The notes beneath the pieces were generated by a model, which saw only the letters and a list, made by a program, of their open reading frames with translations, was not told the origin of the DNA and made no database searches. Position numbers and translations under genes: made by a program. 64,000 bases of DNA from Klebsiella aerogenes KCTC 2190 (GTDB lineage Bacteria; Pseudomonadota; Gammaproteobacteria; Enterobacterales; Enterobacteriaceae), in the NCBI RefSeq assembly GCF_000215745.1, contig NC_015663.1, positions 930,001 to 994,000 on the forward strand, in the 5' to 3' direction. Shown here in pieces: positions 55,147-64,000 of the stretch. How positions within the stretch are numbered: the first letter of the stretch is position 1; the number at the start of each line of letters is the position of its first letter.

Positions 55147-56112
55147 ATGCGCATCGGACACCACCAGCTCAGAAATCGCCTGATCGCAGCACCTATGGCT
55201 GGCATCACTGACAGACCATTCAGGACGCTGTGTTACGAGATGGGAGCAGGTTTAACCGTCTCCGAGATGATGTCCTCCAACCCGCAGGTATGGGAGAGCG
55301 ACAAGTCCCGGTTACGAATGGTGCACATTGATGAGCCCGGTATTCGTACCGTGCAAATCGCCGGTAGCGTACCGGAAGAGATGGCCGCAGCCGCCCGTAT
55401 TAACGTGGAAAGCGGCGCCCAGATTATTGATATCAATATGGGGTGCCCGGCTAAAAAGGTGAATCGTAAGCTTGCTGGTTCAGCCCTCTTGCAGTATCCC
55501 GATCAGGTGAAGTCAATCCTGACCGCGGTCGTCAAGGCAGTGGACGTTCCGGTGACTCTCAAGATTCGCACCGGTTGGGAACCGGAACACCGTAACTGTG
55601 TAGAGATTGCCCAACTGGCTGAAGAATGTGGCATTCAGGCTCTGACTATTCACGGACGCACTCGCGCCTGCTTGTTTAACGGAGAAGCTGAATACGACAG
55701 TATTCGGGCAGTTAAGCAGAAAGTTTCCATTCCGATTATCGCGAATGGCGACATTACTGACCCGCTTAAAGCCAGAGCCGTGCTCGACTACACGGGAGCT
55801 GACGCTCTCATGATAGGCCGTGCGGCTCAGGGAAGACCCTGGATCTTTCGGGAAATCCAGCATTATCTGGACACTGGGGAGTTGCTGCCCCCCCTGCCGT
55901 TGGCAGAGGTTAAGCGCTTGCTTTGCGCGCACGTTCGGGAACTGCATGACTTTTACGGTCAGGCAAAAGGGTACCGAATCGCGCGTAAACACGTCTCCTG
56001 GTATCTCCAGGAGCATGCTCCAAATGACCAGTTTCGGCGCACATTCAACGCCATTGAGGATGCCAGCGAACAGCTGGAGGCGTTGGAGGCATACTTCGAA
56101 AATTTTGCGTAA
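55147..56112 (+). CDS. dusB: tRNA-dihydrouridine synthase B
   Basis: 321 residues, the E. coli length. FMN enzyme that makes dihydrouridine at tRNA position 17. FMN-binding [12 protein letters not shown] (15-26), catalytic Cys100 in [19 protein letters not shown], and [13 protein letters not shown] and NGDITDP of the barrel. First gene of dusB-fis; in E. coli its translation is weak and the operon serves mainly fis. Confidence 0.97.
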   Translation: MRIGHHQLRNRLIAAPMAGITDRPFRTLCYEMGAGLTVSEMMSSNPQVWESDKSRLRMVHIDEPGIRTVQIAGSVPEEMAAAARINVESGAQIIDINMGCPAKKVNRKLAGSALLQYPDQVKSILTAVVKAVDVPVTLKIRTGWEPEHRNCVEIAQLAEECGIQALTIHGRTRACLFNGEAEYDSIRAVKQKVSIPIIANGDITDPLKARAVLDYTGADALMIGRAAQGRPWIFREIQHYLDTGELLPPLPLAEVKRLLCAHVRELHDFYGQAKGYRIARKHVSWYLQEHAPNDQFRRTFNAIEDASEQLEALEAYFENFA

Positions 56113-56136
56113 TAGAAATAAAGAGCTGACAGAACT

Positions 56137-56433
56137 ATGTTCGAACAACGCGTAAATTCTGACGTACTGACCGTTTCTACCGTTAACTCTCAGGATCAGG
56201 TAACTCAAAAGCCCCTGCGTGACTCGGTTAAACAGGCACTGAAGAACTATTTTGCTCAACTGAATGGTCAGGATGTTAATGATCTGTATGAGCTGGTATT
56301 GGCTGAAGTTGAACAGCCACTGTTGGACATGGTGATGCAATACACCCGTGGTAACCAGACCCGCGCTGCCCTGATGATGGGTATCAACCGCGGTACTCTG
56401 CGTAAGAAACTGAAAAAATACGGCATGAACTGA
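56137..56433 (+). CDS. fis: Nucleoid protein Fis
   Basis: 98 residues, identical in length and apparently in sequence to E. coli Fis ([21 protein letters not shown] ... [23 protein letters not shown]). The N-terminal beta-hairpin arms act in Hin/Gin inversion. The C-terminal helix-turn-helix (about 73-94) bends DNA and activates rRNA promoters. It lies 24 bp after dusB. Confidence 0.99.
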
Positions 56434-56458
56434 TATTAATCAGTAAATTGCTGAATTA

Positions 56459-56487
56459 AAAAGGCGCTCTTCGGCATGGGGAAGCGC
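56459..56487 (+). terminator. fis terminator
   Basis: Stem AAGGCGC (56461-56467) / GCGCCTT (56474-56480 region), extended inward with a bulge, followed by seven T's. Confidence 0.88.
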
Positions 56488-56516
56488 CTTTTTTTATACC
56501 TGATTTTTATACTGAA

Positions 56517-57173
56517 CTACTGCCCCACGGCAGCTATTGACCACACGCTATGGTCAGGTTGTTGCAGCGATAACGCCGACATAATATTGTCTACCAGCAC
56601 GGGCGCCTGCTGATAGAGATTGAATTGTTCAGGATCCATTAACCAGTTTTTGATAATTCCTGTAAAAGCGCCGTGTAATATTATCAACGTAATTTCGATA
56701 TTTGTTTCCGCCGGCAATAATCTATTTCTTACGCAACATTGCAGGACGTCACGGATTATGGCGTAATTGAAGCCAATTCGTTTGCGGATTTCGCTTTCCG
56801 GCAGCATGTCACTGGTAAACTCGCATTTATGATAAAGAATTTGTAGTAGTGCCTGCTGTCGGGGATTCTCAGCGATATATTGTAATCCGGTAATAAATTT
56901 TTTACGTAACCCTGTTAACGGATTTTGGTTATCCAGCTCCCACTGTTGATGGGGCAGTAGCTCTCTGAGCGGCGGCTGCTGCTGCCACATCTCATTAAAT
57001 AACTCCGCCTTGCTGGAAAAATGCCAGTACACCGCTCCACGCGTGACGCCCGCGGCGTCAGCGATATCGGTCAGCGTGGTATTGGTAACGCCGCGCTGCG
57101 CGAACTGCTGAATGGCGGACTCAATCAGGAGTTGACGCGTTCTTAAGGCGTCCTCTTTGGTTTTTCTGGCCAT
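56517..57173 (-). CDS. acrS: TetR-family regulator AcrS (EnvR) of multidrug efflux
   Basis: 218 residues from MARKTKEDALRTRQLLIESAI, with AAAGG before the ATG at 57173; 36 further codons are open upstream but AT-rich and without similarity. TetR helix-turn-helix at about 30-52 (TTLTDIADAAGVTRGAVYWHF), the AcrR-type HWHF-like end of the DNA domain, and a divergent ligand domain. In E. coli AcrS represses acrAB and may control acrEF. Divergent from acrE. Confidence 0.93.
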   Translation of the reverse strand: MARKTKEDALRTRQLLIESAIQQFAQRGVTNTTLTDIADAAGVTRGAVYWHFSSKAELFNEMWQQQPPLRELLPHQQWELDNQNPLTGLRKKFITGLQYIAENPRQQALLQILYHKCEFTSDMLPESEIRKRIGFNYAIIRDVLQCCVRNRLLPAETNIEITLIILHGAFTGIIKNWLMDPEQFNLYQQAPVLVDNIMSALSLQQPDHSVWSIAAVGQ

Positions 57174-57529
57174 AACCTTTTCCCACTCGCTACCTAACGG
57201 TGAATACAGAATTGACTGATACACCAGCCAATTTAGCATTCCATAAAAAATATTATTTAGCAAAAATGCAGATACTGACATTTAATTACACGAGAATTTA
57301 ATACATGCGATAAATATAAAATAAGAATACATTCACAAAATAAATATTAAAGGAAGAGGAGCTAAATCAATCGCCTGTTTTTTGTTTTTGCGTGCCTTGT
57401 TCATTGCCCCAAAATAACTATTCCTTACATCCACCGGTGTTTATTTGTAGGATAACGAACCGCTTTAAAATTCATTATTTCTTCGCAGATTCGCCGCCCT
57501 ATCCGGCCCGTAATCTATAAGGAACAGCA
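57174..57529. promoter_or_regulatory. acrS-acrE divergent intergenic region
   Basis: 356 bp, AT-rich in the acrS-proximal two thirds. It must hold the acrS and acrE promoters. I looked for the AcrR/AcrS palindrome and found only a poor half match near 57325-57350, so no operator is called. AAGGAACAGCA lies before acrE. Confidence 0.5.
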
Positions 57530-58669
57530 ATGACGAGTCATGCCAGAGTATCTCTTTTATCCAGCCTAATTATCTCCGCCTTGTTGCTTACCGGTTGCGA
57601 TAATTCAGGCGACCAGCAGGCACAGCCGCAGGCGCCGCAGGTTAGCGTACATGTAGTACACAGCGAACCGCTTTCCGTCACCACTGAGCTCCCAGGGAGA
57701 ACATCGGCCTTCCGTGTCGCTGAAGTTCGCCCTCAGGTCAGCGGTATTATCCTGAAACGCAACTTTGTCGAGGGCAGCGATATCAAGGCCGGTGAATCGC
57801 TCTATCAAATCGACCCCGCTACTTACCAGGCGGCCTGGAACAGCGCCAAAGGCGACGAGGCAAAAGCCGAAGCCGCAGCGGCTATCGCCCATCTGACGGT
57901 GAAACGTTATGTTCCTCTGCTTGGAACTCAGTACATCAGTCAGCAGGAATACGATCAGGCCGTCGCTACCGCGCGTCAGGCCGATGCCGATGTCGTGGCG
58001 GCTAAAGCCGCGGTCGAAAATGCCCGTATCAATCTGGCTTACACCAAGGTGACTTCGCCCATCGACGGGCGGATTGGTAAATCCAGCGTAACCGAAGGCG
58101 CACTGGTGACCAACGGCCAGGCGGACGCCATGGCGACGGTGCAGCAACTCGATCCGATCTATGTCGACGTAACCGAATCCAGCAACGATTTTATGCGCCT
58201 GAAACAGGAAAGCCTGCAGCGCGGTGATGACAGTAAAAGCGTGCAGCTGATTATGGAAAATGGCCAACCCTATTCCCTGAAGGGATCGCTGCAATTTTCT
58301 GACGTGACCGTCGATGAAAGCACCGGATCCATTACGCTGCGCGCGGTATTCCCTAATCCGCAACACACTCTTCTGCCGGGCATGTTTGTCCGCGCCCGTA
58401 TCGATGAAGGCGTCAATCCGCAAGCAATTCTGGTACCGCAGCAGGGGGTTACCCGCACGCCGCGCGGCGATGCCACTGTGTTAATCGTTAATGCGCAGAA
58501 CCAGGTGGAAAACCGTGAAGTCACCGCCGCCCAGGCGATAGGCAATAAATGGTTAATCACCAGCGGCCTGCAAAACGGCGACAAAGTCATCGTTAGTGGG
58601 TTACAGAAGGTTCGCCCAGGCGTCACCGTGAAGGCGACGGAAGATACCACTGCCTCCGCCGCACAATAA
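57530..58669 (+). CDS. acrE: Multidrug efflux periplasmic adaptor AcrE
   Basis: 379 residues. RND membrane-fusion lipoprotein. A signal peptide with lipobox LLTGC (acylated Cys23) is followed by the lipoyl half-motifs VRPQVSGIILKRNFVEGSDIKAGESLYQID and TKVTSPIDGRIGKSSVTEGALVT flanking an alpha-hairpin. The beta-barrel and membrane-proximal domains follow (LLPGMFVRARIDEG). Bridges AcrF to TolC. acrF starts 13 nt later. Confidence 0.94.
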   Translation: MTSHARVSLLSSLIISALLLTGCDNSGDQQAQPQAPQVSVHVVHSEPLSVTTELPGRTSAFRVAEVRPQVSGIILKRNFVEGSDIKAGESLYQIDPATYQAAWNSAKGDEAKAEAAAAIAHLTVKRYVPLLGTQYISQQEYDQAVATARQADADVVAAKAAVENARINLAYTKVTSPIDGRIGKSSVTEGALVTNGQADAMATVQQLDPIYVDVTESSNDFMRLKQESLQRGDDSKSVQLIMENGQPYSLKGSLQFSDVTVDESTGSITLRAVFPNPQHTLLPGMFVRARIDEGVNPQAILVPQQGVTRTPRGDATVLIVNAQNQVENREVTAAQAIGNKWLITSGLQNGDKVIVSGLQKVRPGVTVKATEDTTASAAQ

Positions 58670-58682
58670 GGTATGAATCGCT

Positions 58683-61600
58683 ATGTCTAAGTTCTTCATT
58701 CATCGACCGGTGTTTGCATGGGTGCTGGCGATCATCATGATGATTGCCGGCGGCCTCGCCATCATGCAGCTCCCTATTGCGCAATATCCCACGATTGCGC
58801 CGCCCGCGGTAGCCATCTCGGCAACCTACCCGGGTGCAGATGCGCAAACCGTGCAGGACACCGTCACTCAGGTTATCGAACAGAACATGAATGGTATCGA
58901 TAATCTGATGTACATGTCCTCTACCAGTGATTCATCCGGTAGCGTGACCATCACGCTCACTTTTCAATCCGGCACCGATCCGGATATCGCCCAGGTGCAG
59001 GTGCAGAACAAACTGCAACTGGCGACGCCGCTGCTGCCACAGGAAGTACAGCAGCAAGGTATTAGCGTTGAGAAATCCAGTAGCAGCTTCCTGCTGGTTG
59101 CCGGATTTATTTCTGATAATCAAAGCACTACCCAGGATGATATTTCCGACTACGTTGCCTCCAACATCAAAGACCCTATCAGCCGCCTTAACGGCGTGGG
59201 CGATGTACAGTTGTTCGGTGCGCAATATGCCATGCGTATCTGGCTCGACGGCAACCTGCTGAATAAATATAACCTCACGCCGGTTGATGTTATCAACCAG
59301 CTGAAAGTGCAAAACGATCAGATCGCCGCCGGACAGCTTGGCGGTACACCATCGGTTAAAGGTCAACAGCTTAATGCCTCGATCATTGCTCAGACTCGCC
59401 TGAAAGATCCTGAGGAATTCGGTAAAGTCACGCTGCGGGTTAACGCCGATGGTTCCGTGGTTCGCCTGAAGGATGTCGCGCGCATTGAACTGGGCGGCGA
59501 GAACTATAACGTTGTCGCGCGCATTAATGGCAAACCCGCCTCTGGTTTGGGGATCAAGCTGGCGACCGGCGCCAATGCGTTAGATACCGCTACGGCGATT
59601 AAAGCGAAACTTGCCGAGCTGCAGCCCTTCTTCCCGCAAGGGATGAAAGTTGTTTATCCCTACGACACCACGCCGTTCGTTAAAATCTCCATTCACGAAG
59701 TGGTCAAAACGCTGTTTGAAGCCATTATCCTCGTCTTCCTCGTGATGTATCTGTTCCTGCAGAACATTCGCGCAACGCTTATCCCGACGATCGCTGTGCC
59801 GGTCGTCTTGCTGGGTACTTTTGCGGTGCTGGCGATGTTCGGCTACTCCATCAACACGCTAACCATGTTTGGCATGGTGCTGGCGATAGGGCTACTGGTC
59901 GACGATGCCATCGTGGTGGTAGAGAACGTTGAGCGCGTCATGGTCGAGGACAAGCTTTCCCCCGTTGAAGCCACAGAGAAATCAATGGAGCAGATTCAGG
60001 GGGCGCTGGTTGGTATCGCCATGCTGCTCTCGGCGGTATTCGTCCCGATGGCCTTCTTTGGCGGCTCGACCGGGGCGATTTATCGTCAGTTCTCCATCAC
60101 TATCGTTTCCGCGATGGCGCTGTCTGTACTGGTCGCGCTGGTACTGACCCCGGCGCTATGCGCAACCATGTTAAAGCCAGCATCCGCAGACCATCATGGC
60201 AAAAAGGGGTTCTTCGGCTGGTTTAATGCCAGGTTCGACCAAAGCGTTAACCACTACACCAACAGCGTAAGCGGGATCCTGCGCGGCACCGGGCGCTACC
60301 TGGTTATCTATCTGCTGATCGTTATCGGCATGGCAATGCTGTTTGTCCGCTTGCCTACATCCTTCCTGCCTGATGAAGACCAGGGCGTGTTCCTGACCAT
60401 GGTTCAGTTACCTGCTGGCGCTACGCAAGAGCGTACGCAAAAGGTGCTCGACTCCGTCAGCGACTACTATCTACAGAAAGAGAAAGCTAATGTTGAGAGC
60501 GTGTTCACCGTTAACGGCTTTAGCTTCAGCGGACAAGGACAAAACTCCGGTATGGCGTTTGTCAGTCTGAAACCATGGGAAGAGCGCAGCGGTTCGGAAA
60601 ACGGCGTTGAAGCCATTATTAAGCGTGCCACCGCCGCATTTAGCCAGATTAAAGATGCAATGGTCTTCCCGTTCAACATGCCGGCCATCATCGAGTTAGG
60701 TACCGCGACCGGTTTCGACTTTGAGCTGATTGACCAGGGTGGCTTAGGACACACACAGCTAACTCAGGCACGAAACCAGCTTCTGGGGATGGTAAAACAG
60801 CATCCGGAACAGCTGGTACGCGTTCGCCCTAATGGCCTTGAAGATACACCGCAGTTTAAACTCGACGTCGATCAAGAGAAAGCGCAGGCGCTGGGCGTCT
60901 CGTTATCCGACATTAACGAAACGATATCAGCTGCACTGGGCGGCTATTATGTGAATGACTTTATTGACCGCGGCCGCGTGAAGAAAGTCTATGTTCAGGC
61001 CGATGCCAGTTTCCGTATGCTACCCGGTGATATCAATAACATGTATGTCCGCAGCTCTAACGGTGAAATGGTGCCGTTCTCGGCATTTGTTACTTCACGT
61101 TGGGTATATGGTTCTCCGCGTCTCGAACGTTACAACGGCCTGCCTTCGATGGAAATCCTCGGCGAAGCGGCTCCGGGTAAGAGTACCGGGGAAGCCATGG
61201 CCTTGATGGAGCAACTGGCCAGTAAACTGCCAGCAGGTATCGGTTATGACTGGACGGGCTTGTCTTATCAGGAACGTTTATCAGGTAACCAGGCGCCAGC
61301 GCTATATGCTATTTCGCTGATAGTCGTCTTCCTCTGTCTGGCAGCACTCTATGAAAGCTGGTCTATTCCATTCTCCGTTATGCTGGTTGTGCCATTAGGA
61401 GTTATCGGCGCATTATTAGCAGCCTCAGTTAGAGGATTGAATAATGACGTTTATTTCCAGGTTGGCCTGTTAACAACTATTGGTTTATCTGCGAAGAACG
61501 CCATTCTTATTGTTGAGTTCGCCAAAGACCTTATGGATAAAGAAGGCAAAGGTATTATCGAGGCGACCCTGGAAGCATCCCGTATGCGTCTGCGCCCTAT

Positions 61601-61793
61601 ATTAATGACTTCATTAGCCTTTATTCTCGGGGTCATGCCGTTAGTAATTAGCCATGGCGCTGGTAGCGGCGCGCAAAACGCTGTCGGTACCGGCGTGATG
61701 GGCGGTATGCTTACCGCAACGCTGCTGGCCATCTTCTTCGTGCCGGTGTTCTTTGTGGTTGTAAGGCGTCGCTTTACCCGCCACGTAGAATAA
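58683..61793 (+). CDS. acrF: RND multidrug efflux transporter AcrF
   Basis: 1036 residues; proton-driven inner-membrane pump of the AcrB type with 12 membrane helices and two large periplasmic loops. The proton-relay aspartates are D407 and D408 in [19 protein letters not shown]. The TM10-TM11 lysine/threonine region is in [18 protein letters not shown]. The N terminus [20 protein letters not shown] is typical. Substrate range cannot be read from sequence. Assigned AcrF, not AcrB, because of the acrS neighbour and the position between fis and rrn. Confidence 0.95.
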   Translation: MSKFFIHRPVFAWVLAIIMMIAGGLAIMQLPIAQYPTIAPPAVAISATYPGADAQTVQDTVTQVIEQNMNGIDNLMYMSSTSDSSGSVTITLTFQSGTDPDIAQVQVQNKLQLATPLLPQEVQQQGISVEKSSSSFLLVAGFISDNQSTTQDDISDYVASNIKDPISRLNGVGDVQLFGAQYAMRIWLDGNLLNKYNLTPVDVINQLKVQNDQIAAGQLGGTPSVKGQQLNASIIAQTRLKDPEEFGKVTLRVNADGSVVRLKDVARIELGGENYNVVARINGKPASGLGIKLATGANALDTATAIKAKLAELQPFFPQGMKVVYPYDTTPFVKISIHEVVKTLFEAIILVFLVMYLFLQNIRATLIPTIAVPVVLLGTFAVLAMFGYSINTLTMFGMVLAIGLLVDDAIVVVENVERVMVEDKLSPVEATEKSMEQIQGALVGIAMLLSAVFVPMAFFGGSTGAIYRQFSITIVSAMALSVLVALVLTPALCATMLKPASADHHGKKGFFGWFNARFDQSVNHYTNSVSGILRGTGRYLVIYLLIVIGMAMLFVRLPTSFLPDEDQGVFLTMVQLPAGATQERTQKVLDSVSDYYLQKEKANVESVFTVNGFSFSGQGQNSGMAFVSLKPWEERSGSENGVEAIIKRATAAFSQIKDAMVFPFNMPAIIELGTATGFDFELIDQGGLGHTQLTQARNQLLGMVKQHPEQLVRVRPNGLEDTPQFKLDVDQEKAQALGVSLSDINETISAALGGYYVNDFIDRGRVKKVYVQADASFRMLPGDINNMYVRSSNGEMVPFSAFVTSRWVYGSPRLERYNGLPSMEILGEAAPGKSTGEAMALMEQLASKLPAGIGYDWTGLSYQERLSGNQAPALYAISLIVVFLCLAALYESWSIPFSVMLVVPLGVIGALLAASVRGLNNDVYFQVGLLTTIGLSAKNAILIVEFAKDLMDKEGKGIIEATLEASRMRLRPILMTSLAFILGVMPLVISHGAGSGAQNAVGTGVMGGMLTATLLAIFFVPVFFVVVRRRFTRHVE

Positions 61794-61808
61794 TCGACTA
61801 TGATTATC

Positions 61809-61832
61809 AAGGCGCCAACCGGCGCCTTTTTT
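61809..61832 (+). terminator. acrEF terminator
   Basis: Perfect 8-bp stem AAGGCGCC (61809-61816) / GGCGCCTT (61821-61828) with loop AACC and a T run. Confidence 0.92.
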
Positions 61833-62069
61833 ATTTCTATCAGAACAACAAGTTAGTAGAAATACTAATTCCCATCCACGCCTGACGCATTGAAAATATC
61901 CCTTTCTACATATTTTCTTCATTATTTCTCATTTCTCTTCACGATATTTACTCTGCTCATAATTTGAGATTATTTCCCCTTCCGGGCCTGGGTCATTGCG
62001 GTGGTAAAATAAGCTATTCCGTTATGTGTTGACATCGTTGACTGCAAACGGTTATTTAGAGGTAATACC

Positions 62070-62291
62070 ATGAAAAAATTAATATTAGTGACATTGTTAG
62101 CAACGTTGCTTGCTGGCTGTGCCCATGATTCCCCGTGCGTGCCGGTCTATGACTCGCAGGGCCGACTGGTGCATACCAATACCTGTGTAAAAGGCACAAC
62201 TCAGGATAACTGGGAAACCGCTGGCGCAATCGCCGGTGGGGCCGCAGCGGTTGCCGGTCTCACGTTAGGAATCGTGGCGCTTACGCGTTAG
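62070..62291 (+). CDS. yhdV: Small outer-membrane lipoprotein YhdV
   Basis: 73 residues, the length of E. coli YhdV. Signal peptide with lipobox LLAGC (Cys17). The body has AHDSPCVPVYDSQGRLVHTN and a Gly/Ala-rich hydrophobic end (AGAIAGGAAAVAGLTLGIVALTR) like glycine-zipper lipoproteins. Function unknown. It follows a 275-bp gap after acrF and precedes the rRNA terminators. Confidence 0.92.
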   Translation: MKKLILVTLLATLLAGCAHDSPCVPVYDSQGRLVHTNTCVKGTTQDNWETAGAIAGGAAAVAGLTLGIVALTR

Positions 62292-62352
62292 TGATACCTC
62301 TCCACAAATGCGTAAGCCGGGATGCGTTCCCTTTGGCTTAGCCGCCAGAAAG

Positions 62353-62386
62353 ACAAAAGGCCCAGTCTCACGACTGGGCCTTTCAT
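62353..62386 (-). terminator. Distal rrn terminator
   Basis: Perfect 12-bp stem AAAGGCCCAGTC (62356-62367) / GACTGGGCCTTT (62372-62383) with loop TCAC. It is a near copy of the proximal terminator and resembles E. coli rrnB T1. It serves leftward rRNA transcription and could also end yhdV transcription. Confidence 0.85.
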
Positions 62387-62407
62387 TTATATTGATATGG
62401 TCATTTT

Positions 62408-62490
62408 CCCGGGGGCGGCGCGATGCGCCTTTCCCGGGCTACGGGTCTGTAGCCCCGGTAAGCGCAGCGCCACCAGGGAAGATGGCGGCG
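62408..62490. repeat. REP/BIME element between the two rrn terminators
   Basis: GC-rich palindromic sequence containing CCCGGGCTACGGG and GCCCCGGTAAGCGCAGCGCC. The latter is the reverse complement of the REP-b core in the 18.1-18.9 kb array. It is a single, non-tandem copy. Confidence 0.75.
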
Positions 62491-62509
62491 CGTCTGGCCG
62501 CAAAACACA

Positions 62510-62550
62510 AAAACAAAAGGCCCAGTCTTTCGACTGAGCCTTTCGTTTTA
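62510..62550 (-). terminator. Proximal rrn terminator (T1-like)
   Basis: On the minus strand it reads AAACGAAAGGCTCAGTC, GAAA, GACTGGGCCTTTTG, matching E. coli rrn T1 terminators. Stem 62516-62527 / 62532-62543. It begins 5 bp past the last 5S gene. Confidence 0.92.
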
Positions 62551-62554
62551 TTTG

Positions 62555-62674
62555 ATGCCTGGCAATTCCCTACTCTCACATGGGGAGACCCCACACTACC
62601 ATCGGCGCTACGGCGTTTCACTTCTGAGTTCGGCATGGGGTCAGGTGGGACCACCGCGCTCTCGTCGCCAGGCA
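62555..62674 (-). rRNA. rrfF: 5S ribosomal RNA, distal copy (rrfF position)
   Basis: 120 nt, starting TGCCTGGCGACGAGAGCGCG and ending GGCAT on the minus strand. It differs from the proximal copy at three positions only: A10 (G), G14 (T) and U110 (C). Positions 10 and 110 pair in helix I, so that change is compensated. The distal second 5S after a tRNA-Thr is the E. coli rrnD arrangement. Confidence 0.97.
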
Positions 62675-62709
62675 AATTCTTTACAAGTGCCGAACTTTAA
62701 CCTAAAAAG

Positions 62710-62785
62710 TGGTGCTGATACCCAGAGTCGAACTGGGGACCTCACCCTTACCAAGGGTGCGCTCTACCAACTGAGCCATATCAGC
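62710..62785 (-). tRNA. thrV: tRNA-Thr (anticodon GGT)
   Basis: 76 nt with encoded CCA. Acceptor stem GCTGATA / TATCAGC, D-arm AGCTCAGTTGGTAGAGC, anticodon stem-loop CACCCTTGGTAAGGGTG (anticodon GGT), T-arm CCCAGTTCGACTCTGGG. It sits between two 5S genes, as thrV does in rrnD. Confidence 0.98.
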
Positions 62786-62797
62786 ACGCTAAATTTG

Positions 62798-62917
62798 ATG
62801 CCTGGCAGTTCCCTACTCTCACATGGGGAGACCCCACACTACCATCGGCGCTACGGCGTTTCACTTCTGAGTTCGGCATGGGGTCAGGTGGGACCACCGC
62901 GCTATCGCCGCCAGGCA
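62798..62917 (-). rRNA. rrfD: 5S ribosomal RNA, proximal copy (rrfD position)
   Basis: 120 nt, starting TGCCTGGCGGCGATAGCGCG on the minus strand and ending GAACTGCCAGGCAT. Placed 91 bp after 23S and 12 bp before the tRNA, in one processed transcript. Confidence 0.97.
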
Positions 62918-63008
62918 AATTCTGTTTTCAACACGTCCTCAGGACGCATCGAGTAATCTGTATCAGGCTGAAAATCATCTCAAATCGCCAAAACACCTTC
63001 GGCGTTGT

Positions 63009-64000
<992 letters not shown>

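Noticed and set aside
55017..55211. 64-codon frame ahead of dusB
   Set aside because: It spans the fis promoter -35/-10 and part of dusB in another frame.
57310..57360. AcrR/AcrS-type operator between acrS and acrE
   Set aside because: Only a partial half-site (TACATTCAC) is visible; the 24-bp palindrome expected for this family is not there.
62710..62785. tRNA-Thr as an integration site for a mobile element
   Set aside because: No integrase, no direct repeat of the tRNA 3' end and no foreign genes are seen on either side; it is an rRNA-operon tRNA.
62552..62956. 134-codon open frame across the 5S and tRNA genes
   Set aside because: It is the translation of structural RNA genes on the opposite strand.

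Overview
The window is chromosomal DNA of an enterobacterium very close to Klebsiella/Raoultella. Almost every protein is a near full-length match to a known E. coli protein in E. coli order (elbB-arcB-yhcC-gltBD-sspBA-rpsI-rplM-zapE-zapG-degQ-degS ... mdh-argR-yhcN ... aaeXAB-aaeR-tldD-yhdP-rng-maf-mreDCB-csrD-acuI ... accBC-yhdT-panF-prmA-dusB-fis-acrS-acrEF-yhdV-rrnD tail). The Klebsiella-like assignment rests on the overall high GC, the oxaloacetate decarboxylase/tartrate block between degS and mdh, aroQ in front of accBC, and GC-rich REP/BIME repeats. The species is inferred; the family is not in doubt.

Layout. 1-3.8 kb: start of elbB, the sRNA ArcZ, arcB and yhcC. 4.4-10.3 kb: glutamate synthase gltBD with a long AT-rich leader. 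10.4-17.3 kb: stringent starvation proteins, ribosomal proteins S9/L13, division/envelope factors zapE and zapG, periplasmic proteases degQ and degS. 17.4-26.8 kb: an accessory catabolic block, all on the minus strand. In transcription order it has two GntR regulators, a DASS-type carboxylate transporter, an L(+)-tartrate dehydratase pair (ttdA/ttdB-like), the sodium-pumping oxaloacetate decarboxylase oadG-oadA-oadB, a 10-copy 86-bp BIME array, and a degenerate CitG-family gene. The pathway logic is uptake of tartrate, dehydration to oxaloacetate, then decarboxylation to pyruvate coupled to Na+ export. oadA carries a 1-nt frameshift here. 26.9-34.3 kb: mdh, argR, two DUF1471 secreted proteins, a barstar-like protein and the aae aromatic-acid efflux system. 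34.4-46.7 kb: tldD, yhdP, rng, maf, mreDCB, csrD. 46.9-56.4 kb: acuI, msrPQ, aroQ-accBC, yhdT-panF, prmA, dusB-fis. 56.5-62.3 kb: the acrS/acrEF efflux locus and yhdV. 62.3-64 kb: the 3' end of an rrnD-type rRNA operon on the minus strand (23S-5S-tRNA-Thr(GGT)-5S-terminators).

The most unusual material is in the 17.4-26.8 kb block. It holds a CitG homologue that has lost the family's catalytic motifs, an exceptionally long and regular BIME array inside the operon, a large nested palindrome at the ttdB/oadG junction where base composition changes sharply, the oadA frameshift, and candidate operator palindromes in the transporter promoter. The rest is ordinary enterobacterial core genome, with a few regulatory details listed as findings. 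All calls come from reading the sequence and from memory of the families; no database search was run.
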